Shown here: piece by piece, positions 1 to 10,090 of the stretch
Layout of the letters: each line of letters starts with the position of its first letter
Position numbering within the stretch: the first letter of the stretch is position 1
Virus record (IMG/VR): IMGVR_UViG_3300030060_007512
Location: 1 to 63,466 of that record
Source: a virus
DNA length: 63,466 nucleotides
Direction: 5' to 3' (one strand)
Made by a program: the position numbers and the translations under genes
Notes under the pieces: model-generated
The model's input: only the letters and a program-made list of their open reading frames with translations
What the model was told of the DNA's origin: nothing
Database searches by the model: none

Positions 1-2
1 CG

Positions 3-386
3 GTTGACTTTCAGAATAATCTAAATAATTTTGGTTCAGGTCAAGTTGTAATGTATAGTGACAGAATAGTTATTGGTACTAAAACAGACTCTATATTACT
101 ATCTACTGCTAATACTATTGCTCTATGCACTCAAAACTGGCAACATGATGTTGATACTGTATTAGATATTTTAACAGATTTAATTGATCAAGTATCTAAA
201 TTATCAACTGAAGTACAAAATCAAGCTAGAGCAAGTGCAACACAAACATTTCCAGTACCTATAGTTGGATCAACTTTATTAAGTGTACAATCCCCTACGT
301 TTAGTACATCATTACAAAATGCTATAAATATAAGTACAACAGTAAATTCATTAAAAAGTAATTTAGAAGCATTAAAGCAAAAATAG
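3..386 (+). CDS. Baseplate/hub-like structural protein, C-terminal part (5' end outside window)
   Basis: The reading frame is open from the left edge (VDFQNNLNNFGSG...) and the first ATG at 51 is internal, so this is the C-terminal part of a longer gene. It contains a beta-rich stretch of the type 'SDRIVIGTKTDSILLST', which I associate with hub or spike proteins of T4-like marine phages, followed by a helical tail rich in Q, S and T. It lies just upstream of a small gene and baseplate gp25, which fits a baseplate role. That it is a gp5-like or other hub protein is inference; the missing N-terminus would decide it. Confidence 0.6.
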   Translation, partial: VDFQNNLNNFGSGQVVMYSDRIVIGTKTDSILLSTANTIALCTQNWQHDVDTVLDILTDLIDQVSKLSTEVQNQARASATQTFPVPIVGSTLLSVQSPTFSTSLQNAINISTTVNSLKSNLEALKQK

Positions 387-395
387 AAGTGGTTT

Positions 396-403
396 ATATT
401 TAT
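396..403 (+). promoter_or_regulatory. Late-promoter-like motif ATATTTAT
   Basis: Core ATATTTAT followed by TATATAT lies in the 46-nt gap before the gene starting at 433, 29 nt from its ATG. It matches the consensus shared by 17 intergenic sites in this window. Confidence 0.55.
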
Positions 404-432
404 TATATATACCATAATTGTGGAGAAAAAAA

Positions 433-780
433 ATGGCAAAAGTAAACAAATTAGCTCAAGTTATAAGAAAAATAGTACGTGAAGAAGTACAAAAAGAAGT
501 ACGAAATGTATTAAACGAGCAAAAACAAAAATCTAATGTTGATAGTTTAACACTTAATGAAGCGTTATCTCAAACAGAAGATGATTTTCCAACTATGAAA
601 CAATTCACCTCACAAGATGCAAGAGCAGGTTTCGCTGCTTTACAAAACGGGTACGACCAACCACCAAATGCATTAGAAGGACATAATGGTAGAATAGTTT
701 CAACTGACAAGGTGGATCCTTCTGTTACAAAAGCTATGACAAGAGATTATTCAGAATTAGTAAAGAGGTTTAAGAAATAA
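433..780 (+). CDS. Small conserved protein with N-terminal 'IREEV' helix
   Basis: A protein of 115 residues. An upstream ATG at 418 is possible, but 433 is preceded by GGAG at proper spacing and starts MAKVNKLAQ, so 433 is preferred. The N-terminus (IRKIVREEVQKEV) is a charged amphipathic helix related to the N-termini of several other small proteins here (33843, 39675, 41129). The rest is polar, with no recognised domain. Its stop codon overlaps the gp25 start (TAATG), so it is translationally coupled to the baseplate operon. Function unknown; a virion or assembly role is inferred from position. Confidence 0.75.
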   Translation: MAKVNKLAQVIRKIVREEVQKEVRNVLNEQKQKSNVDSLTLNEALSQTEDDFPTMKQFTSQDARAGFAALQNGYDQPPNALEGHNGRIVSTDKVDPSVTKAMTRDYSELVKRFKK

Positions 781-1196
781 TGGCAAAATTAGTACCATCA
801 TTATCAAGCGAGCAAATTGTACTTTCAGGTGATATAGCTGTAGGTATTGGATTTCCTTTGAACGTTGGTACTCCTAATCAAAATTTTACTACCACTAAAC
901 AGATTCATGATAATTTAAGAAATTTAATATTAACTATGAAAGGTGAAAGACCTATGCAACCTACTTTTGGTAGTGATCTTTACAATTTACTTTTCGAACC
1001 TCTTTATGAAGACACATTAACATTAGCTTGTTCAGACGCAATTAAATCAGCTGTAGCGCAGTGGATGCCGTTTGTTACTATAGAAGATGTTGATGTACAA
1101 GAACAAAGAGATAAGAATTTAATATTTGTTAGAGTATCATATAGTGTTCAAGGATGGACGCCTGACAATACACTTAATTTAGCGGTGAAAGTATAA
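780..1196 (+). CDS. gp25: Baseplate wedge protein gp25 (GPW/gp25 family)
   Basis: 138 residues, the usual size of the gp25/GPW lysozyme-like fold family. In T4 gp25 is part of the inner wedge and helps start sheath assembly. Seen here are the family features: an N-terminal extended region, the conserved segment GERPMQPTFGSDL with the E-P-F-G core, then LFEPLYEDT and a C-terminal beta hairpin. Start and stop codons overlap those of its neighbours by TAATG on both sides, placing it in one operon with gp6. Strong assignment. Confidence 0.93.
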   Translation: MAKLVPSLSSEQIVLSGDIAVGIGFPLNVGTPNQNFTTTKQIHDNLRNLILTMKGERPMQPTFGSDLYNLLFEPLYEDTLTLACSDAIKSAVAQWMPFVTIEDVDVQEQRDKNLIFVRVSYSVQGWTPDNTLNLAVKV

Positions 1197-3073
1197 TGGC
1201 TTATAATGGATCAAATCAAATAAAAGATGTAAAATATACACATAGAGACTTCGGTGGGTTAAAAAATAAACTTATTGAATTTGCTAAAACTTATTTTCCA
1301 AGTTCAGTAACAGACTTTTCAGAAGCTTCACCTTCAACTATGTTTATTGAAATGGCAGCATACGTAGGTGATGTTCTTTCTTTCTATACTGATTATGCAA
1401 TGAAAGAAACGATGCTTCATAGAGCAACAGAAAAGAAAAATATTTATGCTATTGCTCAAGCTTTCGGGTACAAGCCTAAACTAACAGCACCTGCAACTGT
1501 AAATATAAAAGTAATGTGCTTGATACCTTCTGCAGGTACAGGTAATAACATAAAACCTAATTACGATTATGCACCACGTATTGCATCAGGTATGACTATA
1601 TCAGACGCAGGCGGGACTAAATTTCATACAAATGATGTAGTTGATTTTGCTGTTTCTAGTTCAGTTGATCAAACTGATATACAAGTATATTCAACAGATG
1701 CATCAACCGGTAGACCAGAGTTTTATATATTTTCAAAAACAGTAAATGCTATGAGTGGTCAAAAATTGGTAAAGCAGATACAAACCGGGCCAGTTAGAGA
1801 GTATCCTTCTTTTATAGTTAATGATACACAAGTACAGAGTATTGATTCGGTTGTAGATTCAGATGGTAATAGTTGGACACAAGTTCCATTTTTAGCTCAA
1901 TCTACAGTATTTGATGAATCAGTAAATGATATAGCAAACGATCCTTACTTATCTGAAGGATCTAATAACACGCCTTATGTATTAAGATTAAAAACAGTTA
2001 AGAGAAGGTTTACAACTAGAATAACTGAAGGTGAAAAAATAGAGTTAAGATTTGGTGCTGGTATTACTGGTGATCAAGATGAAACTATTATACCTAATCC
2101 TGAAAATATTGGTTCAAACTTACCATCTGGTGTTAATAATTTAGATAAAGCTTTTGATCCTTCTAACTTTCTTTATACAGATGTATATGGTCAAGCCCCA
2201 GGTAATACTACTTTAACAGTAAGATATACAAAGGGATATGGACTAGGTGCAAATGTACCAAGTGGAACAATTACTAATATTGATAGTAAAACAGTAACAT
2301 TTGATCCTGCTAAAACTTTAATAAGCGGTACAAGAACTGCTGTTGTAGATTCTATAACTATTAATAATGATGAGCCTGCATCTGGTGGTGCAGCTTCTGA
2401 AAATACAGAAACTGTTAGACAGAATGCTCTAGGATATTTTGCTACTCAAAATAGAATGGTAACAAGAGAAGATTATGTAGTTCGTGCTTTAAGTATGCCA
2501 TCTAAATTTGGCTCAGTTGCTAAAGCATTTGTAGCATCAGATGAACAAATGTTGCCAAATGAAGTTAGTGCTAATAATCCATTAGCGGTAAATTTATATG
2601 TACTAACTTATAATAAAGATAAACAGCTAACAACTGTTCCAAGAGCTGCTAAAGATAATTTAAGAACATATTTATCTCAATATAGAATGTTAACTGATGC
2701 TATCAACATAAAAGATGGTTTTATAGTTAATATAGGTATTGACTTTGAAATTACCGTATTACCGGGACATAATTCGAACGAGGTATTATTAAAATGCATA
2801 AAATCATTAAGTGATAAATATAATATTGATAAATTAAGTTTTGCAAGTGCTCTTTATTTAACTGACATATATTTATGTTTAGCTAATGTATTAGGAGTGC
2901 AATCAGTAACAGATGTAAAGGTTAAAAATTTATTTAATGGAGATTATTCTGAACATAGATATAATTTACAAGAAGCAGAATATCAAAATGTAATTTATCC
3001 ATCATTAGATCCTTCTGTATTTGAAATAAAGTTTCCGTCTAAAGATATTAGTGGTAAAGTAATAACGTATTAG
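1196..3073 (+). CDS. gp6: Baseplate wedge protein gp6
   Basis: 625 residues, close to T4 gp6 (about 660). The N-terminal region carries the family signature (SPSTMFIEMAAYVGDVLSFY, residues about 45-65), then the baseplate J-like core and a C-terminal region that in T4 dimerises to form the continuous wedge ring. It follows gp25 directly with overlapping stop and start codons, the standard T4-like order. Strong assignment. Confidence 0.93.
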   Translation: MAYNGSNQIKDVKYTHRDFGGLKNKLIEFAKTYFPSSVTDFSEASPSTMFIEMAAYVGDVLSFYTDYAMKETMLHRATEKKNIYAIAQAFGYKPKLTAPATVNIKVMCLIPSAGTGNNIKPNYDYAPRIASGMTISDAGGTKFHTNDVVDFAVSSSVDQTDIQVYSTDASTGRPEFYIFSKTVNAMSGQKLVKQIQTGPVREYPSFIVNDTQVQSIDSVVDSDGNSWTQVPFLAQSTVFDESVNDIANDPYLSEGSNNTPYVLRLKTVKRRFTTRITEGEKIELRFGAGITGDQDETIIPNPENIGSNLPSGVNNLDKAFDPSNFLYTDVYGQAPGNTTLTVRYTKGYGLGANVPSGTITNIDSKTVTFDPAKTLISGTRTAVVDSITINNDEPASGGAASENTETVRQNALGYFATQNRMVTREDYVVRALSMPSKFGSVAKAFVASDEQMLPNEVSANNPLAVNLYVLTYNKDKQLTTVPRAAKDNLRTYLSQYRMLTDAINIKDGFIVNIGIDFEITVLPGHNSNEVLLKCIKSLSDKYNIDKLSFASALYLTDIYLCLANVLGVQSVTDVKVKNLFNGDYSEHRYNLQEAEYQNVIYPSLDPSVFEIKFPSKDISGKVITY

Positions 3074-3081
3074 GGATAATT

Positions 3082-4164
3082 ATGATAAAGACTATATTTC
3101 CATCTAAGGATGCAACATTATACGAACATACAGCTAGTATGAATACTGGTCTAGATCCTATACTTGATATACAAAAAGACGTTTCAGGATCAGGAGGAGA
3201 TCTATTTCGCTCTAGAGCTGTAATACAGTTTGATACTGACACTGTTTCTGCTTCTTTAGCTGCTCAAGGAATTAACACAGGTTCGGATTCAGGAAGCTTA
3301 AAATATTTCTTAAAGATGTTTGTATCAGAAGAAGTTGATGTACCTTTAGCCTATAAGTTAGTAGTTCACCCAATAAGAGAAGGGTGGACTATGGGTTCAG
3401 GAAAATTTACAAGTTCTCCTATCGTTACTAACGGATGTTCATGGACTAATAAAGGTGCCCAAGCTTGGGAAGATGCTGGTGGGTATTTCTTTTCTGGTTC
3501 ACATGCATCTGAATCTGTTATACAAACATTTAGCAATGTTACAGGTGATATTGAAGTAGATGTAACAGAAATGATTGAAACTATACATAGCGGCACTAGA
3601 CACAATTTTGGTTTTATAGTAAAGCGAGTAAGCTCTGAAGAAAGTGATGAAAATGAATTTGGAAAATTATCTTATTATTCAAGAGAAACTAATACTATTT
3701 ATCCACCAAAGTTAGAAGCAAGATATAAAGATGTAAGTAACTCTTTTGATGTAGCTGCAACTGGTTCCGAAGTTACTGTAAATGATATTATAAAAATAAG
3801 ACCTAGATTACAGCCTGAATATAGACGCGGAGATACTACTAGAATTTTTGTAGATATTGATAAGCAATATAGTGGTCGCTCTCAAGTTGGAGCTGCTGGT
3901 GTTATTTCAAGACATTATTTACCGCAATCATCTTCATTTGCAATTAAAGATGTTGCAACTAATGAATATGTTTTTAATCATGATGAAAATTATACTCAAA
4001 TCGGTAGAACAAATAACACGTTAAATTATTTTGATTTAGATACAAATGGATTATTTCCTGAAAGACATTATTGTGTAGAATTCAAAGTAAATTATTATTC
4101 AGGCACTAGTGTAGTGGCTACAAAACATTATAAACCAAATTTATATTTTAGAATAGCGAGATAA
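3082..4164 (+). CDS. DNRLRE/carbohydrate-binding-like virion protein
   Basis: 360 residues. The N-terminal 210 residues look like the DNRLRE beta-sandwich family: an initial SKDATLYEHTASMNTG motif, a conserved RAVIQFD strand, the R-E-G-W segment near residue 95, and a closing YPPKLEARYKD strand. Such domains occur in secreted and phage surface proteins and may bind glycans. The C-terminal third is a different beta-rich domain. An AGGGA site precedes the start. It sits in the baseplate/tail operon after gp6, so a peripheral baseplate or adsorption role is inferred. Confidence 0.7.
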   Translation: MIKTIFPSKDATLYEHTASMNTGLDPILDIQKDVSGSGGDLFRSRAVIQFDTDTVSASLAAQGINTGSDSGSLKYFLKMFVSEEVDVPLAYKLVVHPIREGWTMGSGKFTSSPIVTNGCSWTNKGAQAWEDAGGYFFSGSHASESVIQTFSNVTGDIEVDVTEMIETIHSGTRHNFGFIVKRVSSEESDENEFGKLSYYSRETNTIYPPKLEARYKDVSNSFDVAATGSEVTVNDIIKIRPRLQPEYRRGDTTRIFVDIDKQYSGRSQVGAAGVISRHYLPQSSSFAIKDVATNEYVFNHDENYTQIGRTNNTLNYFDLDTNGLFPERHYCVEFKVNYYSGTSVVATKHYKPNLYFRIAR

Positions 4165-4165
4165 C

Positions 4166-5731
4166 ATGGCATACGGAGCATCAGGTGGAGGATCAGGACA
4201 ATCTTCGTTTACGGCAGATACAAATCAAACCGCAAACGCAAGAGAAACGCCTACGGGTAATGGTAGAAATAGTGTTTCTTATGAATCAACGTTTGATGGT
4301 AAACCTGATACATCACCAGCTGATACTGGTTCTATTTATAACATAATAGGTGAAACACCCGGAACAATAGATGTTGATGATTCGTTTTTTATTACTGACG
4401 AATTTGAGGATGGTGATCTCGTAAATATTTTATCTAGAAAATTACGTAATCCTATTTTCGATAAGAGTGATATTGAAGAAGCTCAAGATATAAAAATATT
4501 TGAACTATTACCTAAAGAACCTACATACCCTGATACACCACCTCAATCGTTAGATGTATATGTCGCTAATTGGTCACGTGTAATTAACTTTGGTGGTGTT
4601 ACTGATCCAACAAAAGATCCAAGAGTAGAAAGTTTAGGTGACTGGTCTATTGAGCAGTGGACTGAACGTCATAGATGGCCTACAGTTGCAACGCTTGATC
4701 CTACATATATGTTCTTTACTCAAGACCCTGCATTATTTTATTCCGCAAATGCTATAAGTCACTATGAGCCTGATGAAAACGGTGATATACAAGCAATAAA
4801 AATACCAGACACAGAGGTAAGTTGGCTATTAGATGGTAAAGAAGTTGCCTCAGGTAAGCCATTCTTAAGACTTTCAGCGTTAGATAGAACAGTTGAGGTT
4901 AGAGACGGAGTAGGTGCAGTGATACCTAGAACGCTAACTTGTGTAGTAAAAAATGATAAAGGTGAATTTAGAAAAGATGTAAAATTTGCTGCTATAAATT
5001 CAGATGATTCTGGCACATTAGAAAATGTATCAGGATTAGGTGATAGTGAAGTAGATAACTTTTCATCTACTTACGAAGGTTCATTTGTATACGATAATAA
5101 TCCTGATAGCCCTAACTATAAAAGAGCTGTATTTGAACCCGATCCAAGATATGAAGCAAGAAGAATTTTTGTAAGATTTAGATGGGATCCGTTCGATAAA
5201 GATAAATGGTCAAGAAGAAGAAAGTTTAAGAAAAATACAGCTACTGTTACAATTGATGGTCAAAGAGTATTCAGAGGACCTGGTACTGATATGCACGATA
5301 AGTTTAAGAATAGAGATAAGAAGAAAGGAAGACATCAGGATGCTATGGCTTATTTTCCTGAAATTTTTAACGATAACGGTAGACTAAAGACAAAATATAG
5401 AAATAAAGGCGGCGGACAATTAGCTGATATAGGTGTATTTGATTTAACACAAGGAAGAAAATCTGCTCTATTTTATGATGAAATAGACAAAGGTGAGGGC
5501 GATTTATATATGTTCGAAAAGAAGCCAGGTCCATTTACAGGTAAAGTATATCTTAAAAAACGAGTAAGAAAGGGTGGCTGGTTTAGTAAGAAGATAGATG
5601 TATTTTATGAAAAAAATCTTAGCTTTGTTAATAATGAGCTATCATTAGATACAGCATTTAATACAGAAACAAATACAGTACAAGATATTGATCTTGGTGT
5701 ATTTAATGTAAGTTATACAAAGGGTGATTAA
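4166..5731 (+). CDS. Virion structural protein, unknown (Ig-like segment)
   Basis: 521 residues beginning one nucleotide after the previous stop. The first 60 residues are Gly/Ser/Thr/Asn rich and probably flexible. Residues about 205-270 (EVSWLLDGKEVASG... to ...FAAINSDDSG) read like an immunoglobulin-type fold. The C-terminal part is rich in basic and aromatic residues, with an RRRKFKKNTATVTIDG segment. I do not recognise a family. Position between gp6 and a very large tail protein suggests a baseplate or fibre-attachment component. Confidence 0.65.
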   Translation: MAYGASGGGSGQSSFTADTNQTANARETPTGNGRNSVSYESTFDGKPDTSPADTGSIYNIIGETPGTIDVDDSFFITDEFEDGDLVNILSRKLRNPIFDKSDIEEAQDIKIFELLPKEPTYPDTPPQSLDVYVANWSRVINFGGVTDPTKDPRVESLGDWSIEQWTERHRWPTVATLDPTYMFFTQDPALFYSANAISHYEPDENGDIQAIKIPDTEVSWLLDGKEVASGKPFLRLSALDRTVEVRDGVGAVIPRTLTCVVKNDKGEFRKDVKFAAINSDDSGTLENVSGLGDSEVDNFSSTYEGSFVYDNNPDSPNYKRAVFEPDPRYEARRIFVRFRWDPFDKDKWSRRRKFKKNTATVTIDGQRVFRGPGTDMHDKFKNRDKKKGRHQDAMAYFPEIFNDNGRLKTKYRNKGGGQLADIGVFDLTQGRKSALFYDEIDKGEGDLYMFEKKPGPFTGKVYLKKRVRKGGWFSKKIDVFYEKNLSFVNNELSLDTAFNTETNTVQDIDLGVFNVSYTKGD

Positions 5732-5733
5732 CG

Positions 5734-8700
5734 ATGGCTTTAGATAGAACAGAATTTATATTAGATGATTTTCACGCACCTGAGTTTGATCCTAACTTAG
5801 GTAACACTATAAAAATTACATCTGGTGAAACATACCTTAATGCACCTTCTAATCTTGATTTAATAACTATAGATCTTTTAGATGAAGTTGATAGTGTTGT
5901 AAGTACTTTTACTGGTCATATTAGTAATATAGGTGGTATAAAATATGAAGCAGGATTACTTCATCTAGATACCTTTCAGATAGTTGCATCTCAATTTGGT
6001 AGAACAAGCGGTGGCTATCAGATTAAAATTAGTGGATATAGAAATTATATTCATGATGCTATTGTAGATCCTAATGATGAAACAAAACTTGTCGATGTAG
6101 ATGACGCTGTACCTAATCAGATTCAACATAGTAAATTGGAAGTAATTGAAGTATCTAAATCAGGTACAGAAGTTCGATTAAAAGCAACAGCTAAAAATGC
6201 TGTTTCGTTTGCAAATTTTTATAATTTTGAAACTCCTGGCTCGTTACCAATAGATGGATTCTATTGGAAGTATATGAACTTCTCTGATAATCCAAATATT
6301 AATACTACTGTTTATTTTGCAAAATATATCGACGGATATAATCCTTCTAAAAATTTAGCATTTTCTTCTGAAGCACAATATGCTGCTCATAGGGTTGAAC
6401 GAGGCTTAATGGGCCAAGACGGTGATGGTAGGTATGTGTATGATGGTGTTAGAGAAGTAAATCCTGATGGGTCTTTTCAATTTATACAATTTGTTGGTAA
6501 TCAAGGAGTAGCTGGATCAGCAGATGATATATGGCCTGTATATTTACAAGTTACTAAACCTTTATCAGGTGACAAATTAAATCTTGTTGCATTAAATTGG
6601 ATGTATCATGAGTATGTTCCTAAACCTGATGTGTCAAGTCCGAACGACCAACCTGAGCCAGTAGATACATTAATATTAAAACTCGCATCACCTGTACCAC
6701 CCTCTCTAAAAGCCGGAATTCAAGTTTCATTACTAAGACCGTTATTTATACCTTACAATGTTAACGTTGATATCGATATTCCTTTCTTAATAGATGAATC
6801 ATTTACCGAGTTAAGAGGGCCGAATCTACGCCTTGGGTTAGAAAAAAATTCAGCTAAAGCAACTTTAATTAAGAATGAAGAAGAATTGGTTGGTACTAAT
6901 CAAGATATTAAAAACAGATTAGAAGCTAAAATTATTAGCGGTTCAGGAATTGAAGTAAATTATGATTTTACTCAATATAAAAACTTTGTTCACTTTTCAT
7001 CTGCTGAAGAAAGGCTGAAAAACTTTAGATACAAGATTCAACAAATAGAACATTATGAATCTAAATCATTAGCGTTAGGTGACGGGTTTGCAGGAACTGA
7101 TAGTGATGTAACTGGCTCATCAGATGTAATAGCTAATAAATTGCAGTTTGATAATTTGAAAAGAGGATTCATTAGAAGTTTTACACCATATGAAGAGCAT
7201 TTATATTATGAATCATCATCAGTTGAAACCAGATATACCGACGAAGGTGAGATTACGTTAAACCCAACTACGTGGCCTAAATCTAATTCAGAAAGAACAG
7301 GATTAGGATATAATTTATTCTCTGTTACATCATCTGAAGCTACTACATGGTATACTGCTCAATTAACTACAGCATCACTTTACGATCAAACAAATATGTC
7401 TATGTTAAGAAACTCAATACCTATTCATATAAAAACTGATTCGGAAAATCAATCTTATGAAGTATTTATGGATATGGTTGGTGAGCACTTTGATACAATA
7501 TTTCATACTATAAAAGATTTTGAAGAAACATATAACCAAAAAGAGTCGGTATCAGAAGGTATATCAAAAGATTTATTATTAGATGCTGCTAAATCATTTG
7601 GTGTTAATTTATATCCTGGATACAGTTCTGCTGAACTTTGGGATTATGTATTAGGTACTAACAGTTCAGGGACTTATCAAGCATCCGGTTCAGGTGAAAC
7701 TCGCACGTTTGTAAAAAAAGATTCACATTCATCTGGGGATATAGAAAAGCAAACATGGAAACGAATAGTAAATAATTTACCTTTATTGTTAAAAACCAAA
7801 GGTACTGCTAGAGGGATACGAGCATTGCTCACTTCTTATGGCATTCCTTTAACGATATTAAATATTGATGAATACGGCGGTGCACCGGCAGAACGCTCGG
7901 CCGATAAACGAGAAATTCAAAAATTTAATTATGCTGTTGATTTTTCTGGTTCTGCACATATAGAAACAGCGCATAAAGTGATTGATTATGATAACCCTAA
8001 TTTGAACCTTTCTAATACAGGCACATCTAATCGTCTTTTAAGTATGTACGAATTTAGAATCGATACTTCAACTACTGAAAGTATGCACCTCGTAAGTTCA
8101 GATAAAGATGGTGCAGGTGAAGAACAATGGGTACTAATGTTAGAGCATTCATCTTCTGCAGCAGGACACGATTCACCTTCAGCAATCGCTGCAGGATCAG
8201 CATCCGTTTACGCTAATTACGGAAGATTAACATTTTATATATCAGGTTCAGCTGCTCAACCTGCTAAATCATGTTCAACTGATTATGCACCTTTTTATGA
8301 TAATGATTGGTGGAATATATCGTTTGGATGTACTGAATATTCTTATACTAGTAATAATACTTTTGAAATTAGATATGCAAAAGCATCTGAACATGCAGCA
8401 GGAAGAATAACACATTCAGGCTCTGCTTCTGTAAATACTACATCTCAAAATAATAATCAGTGGCATGACGGACAAGAACTTCGATGGGGTGGGTCAGGAT
8501 CATCTGCTCAAGCAGGATCTGATTTTCCTGAGTTAAAATGTTTTCATGGCTCAATGCAAGAGATAAGAGGATGGGCTGAGTACTTATCAACCGATGCTTT
8601 TCATCAACATACTTTAGCACCAACTTCTATAATAGGTGATACTATAGAAAGTGCTTACAATGACCTCTTTTTACGAATACCATTAGGAACAGATTTGAAA

Positions 8701-10035
8701 CGTTATGATGTAACATCAGCAGGTACTACACTTACTCTTGGTCATACAAACTATTCAGGGTCTATTCCAAATAATTATAATGCTGAAAGTGGTTATACTA
8801 CACCTTTCTCTTCTTTGAATAGACCTCGATTTATCGATTGGCAATCAATACCATTTATTCCTAAATCAGAAACGTATTATGTTAAAGTTCCTCACACAGC
8901 AGGGCCATCAAAACATTCAAACAAGATAAGAGTAGAAAATAATACATTACGTAATAATCAATTAAGCAGGGGAGAATCTTTTGAGCAATCTTCATTTGAT
9001 TCTAATCCTTTAGATTCAGAAGATTTATCAGTTGTATTATCACCAGCCGATCAAATTGATACCGATATTTCAATGCAGTTCGGTTCACTAGATTTAGATG
9101 ATTATATAGGTGACCCAAGAGATAAATACAAATATGAATATACAGGTTTAAGAAATCTTAAAAGTTTATATTTCAAAAAATATACTGGTGGAACTAATGT
9201 AATGGCATTCGTTCAATTTTTGAGAGCATTTAATAAAGGACTTTTCAAACAAATTGAAGATATGCTACCAGCTAGAGCTGATGCTATAGTAGGTATAGAA
9301 ATACGACCTAATCTTCTTGAAAGGCATAAAATTGCAACTGTAGCTAGTATGTCTCAAGAAAATTTACAACTTACATCTAGTATAACTTTAACATCAACAC
9401 ATGATCTACCGAACAGTGAAATAATAAATTCACAGACTTTCTTTGGTAGTGACATAGGTACTTTATCAGCATTAATTGGTGTTGGAGCTGCACCGTCTCA
9501 ACAAAGAAGTGGTTCAAATGATTATTTTAATTTATATAGGGGTGCAACTTATTTAAGAGATGTATTTGGTGAAGCAACAGAATCAGCTGTACAAACTTAT
9601 GTTTCAGGCTCACCTATATGGTCAGGCGGTGAAGATTTCAAATTTGTACCTACATTTAATCTATATCATAAGCCTGGTGCGTTTGAAGTGCCTGTAAGTC
9701 AATCCGGTGTAACTGGTTCAGCTGCAAAAGCGATATCAAATTTATATCCAAAATCAGTTGATATACAACCTAACTACATTTATAGCCCAGCACAAAGAAG
9801 ATTAATAATTGAAGGTACTAGAATTAATTCACCTGACTTTAATGTTGGAAGTAGTGAAACTATAGACGGTGGACCTGTTGCTGAATATTTATTAGTAAAT
9901 CCTAATATTATAACTGTTGATCCTAATCAAACAACAGATTCATTTGGCGATCCTGTAAGTCCATTGAGTGGATACAATCAAGGAAGAGGTGGAAGTGGGG
10001 GTACAAATCAAGCTTCACAAATAAATGTAAGATAA
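5734..10035 (+). CDS. Very large tail/baseplate structural protein (1433 aa)
   Basis: 1433 residues, the second largest protein in the window. Residues about 680-715 contain NLPLLLKTKGTARGIRALL followed by a YGIP segment, a motif I have seen in tail proteins of marine phages that link baseplate and fibres. Around residues 730-970 is a LamG-like beta-sandwich region (DFSGSAHIETAHKV... WNISFGC... GSMQEIRGWAEYL). The rest is beta-rich. It is the last gene before a promoter-like gap. It could be the functional counterpart of T4 gp7 or a proximal fibre; this is inference. Confidence 0.7.
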   Translation: MALDRTEFILDDFHAPEFDPNLGNTIKITSGETYLNAPSNLDLITIDLLDEVDSVVSTFTGHISNIGGIKYEAGLLHLDTFQIVASQFGRTSGGYQIKISGYRNYIHDAIVDPNDETKLVDVDDAVPNQIQHSKLEVIEVSKSGTEVRLKATAKNAVSFANFYNFETPGSLPIDGFYWKYMNFSDNPNINTTVYFAKYIDGYNPSKNLAFSSEAQYAAHRVERGLMGQDGDGRYVYDGVREVNPDGSFQFIQFVGNQGVAGSADDIWPVYLQVTKPLSGDKLNLVALNWMYHEYVPKPDVSSPNDQPEPVDTLILKLASPVPPSLKAGIQVSLLRPLFIPYNVNVDIDIPFLIDESFTELRGPNLRLGLEKNSAKATLIKNEEELVGTNQDIKNRLEAKIISGSGIEVNYDFTQYKNFVHFSSAEERLKNFRYKIQQIEHYESKSLALGDGFAGTDSDVTGSSDVIANKLQFDNLKRGFIRSFTPYEEHLYYESSSVETRYTDEGEITLNPTTWPKSNSERTGLGYNLFSVTSSEATTWYTAQLTTASLYDQTNMSMLRNSIPIHIKTDSENQSYEVFMDMVGEHFDTIFHTIKDFEETYNQKESVSEGISKDLLLDAAKSFGVNLYPGYSSAELWDYVLGTNSSGTYQASGSGETRTFVKKDSHSSGDIEKQTWKRIVNNLPLLLKTKGTARGIRALLTSYGIPLTILNIDEYGGAPAERSADKREIQKFNYAVDFSGSAHIETAHKVIDYDNPNLNLSNTGTSNRLLSMYEFRIDTSTTESMHLVSSDKDGAGEEQWVLMLEHSSSAAGHDSPSAIAAGSASVYANYGRLTFYISGSAAQPAKSCSTDYAPFYDNDWWNISFGCTEYSYTSNNTFEIRYAKASEHAAGRITHSGSASVNTTSQNNNQWHDGQELRWGGSGSSAQAGSDFPELKCFHGSMQEIRGWAEYLSTDAFHQHTLAPTSIIGDTIESAYNDLFLRIPLGTDLKRYDVTSAGTTLTLGHTNYSGSIPNNYNAESGYTTPFSSLNRPRFIDWQSIPFIPKSETYYVKVPHTAGPSKHSNKIRVENNTLRNNQLSRGESFEQSSFDSNPLDSEDLSVVLSPADQIDTDISMQFGSLDLDDYIGDPRDKYKYEYTGLRNLKSLYFKKYTGGTNVMAFVQFLRAFNKGLFKQIEDMLPARADAIVGIEIRPNLLERHKIATVASMSQENLQLTSSITLTSTHDLPNSEIINSQTFFGSDIGTLSALIGVGAAPSQQRSGSNDYFNLYRGATYLRDVFGEATESAVQTYVSGSPIWSGGEDFKFVPTFNLYHKPGAFEVPVSQSGVTGSAAKAISNLYPKSVDIQPNYIYSPAQRRLIIEGTRINSPDFNVGSSETIDGGPVAEYLLVNPNIITVDPNQTTDSFGDPVSPLSGYNQGRGGSGGTNQASQINVR

Positions 10036-10057
10036 CTACTAAAAATTAATTAAATGT

Positions 10058-10065
10058 ATATTTAT
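10058..10065 (+). promoter_or_regulatory. Late-promoter-like motif ATATTTAT
   Basis: GTATATTTATTATATA in the 55-nt gap after the 1433-residue gene, 25 nt before the ATG at 10091, with a good GGAGAG ribosome site between. Confidence 0.6.
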
Positions 10066-10090
10066 TATATATAAGAATAGGAGAGTAAAA

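Noticed and set aside
395-405. Reading the motif as T4 late promoters (TATAAATA) on the - strand
   Set aside because: No genes on the - strand are credible anywhere in the window, so antisense late transcription has no visible target.
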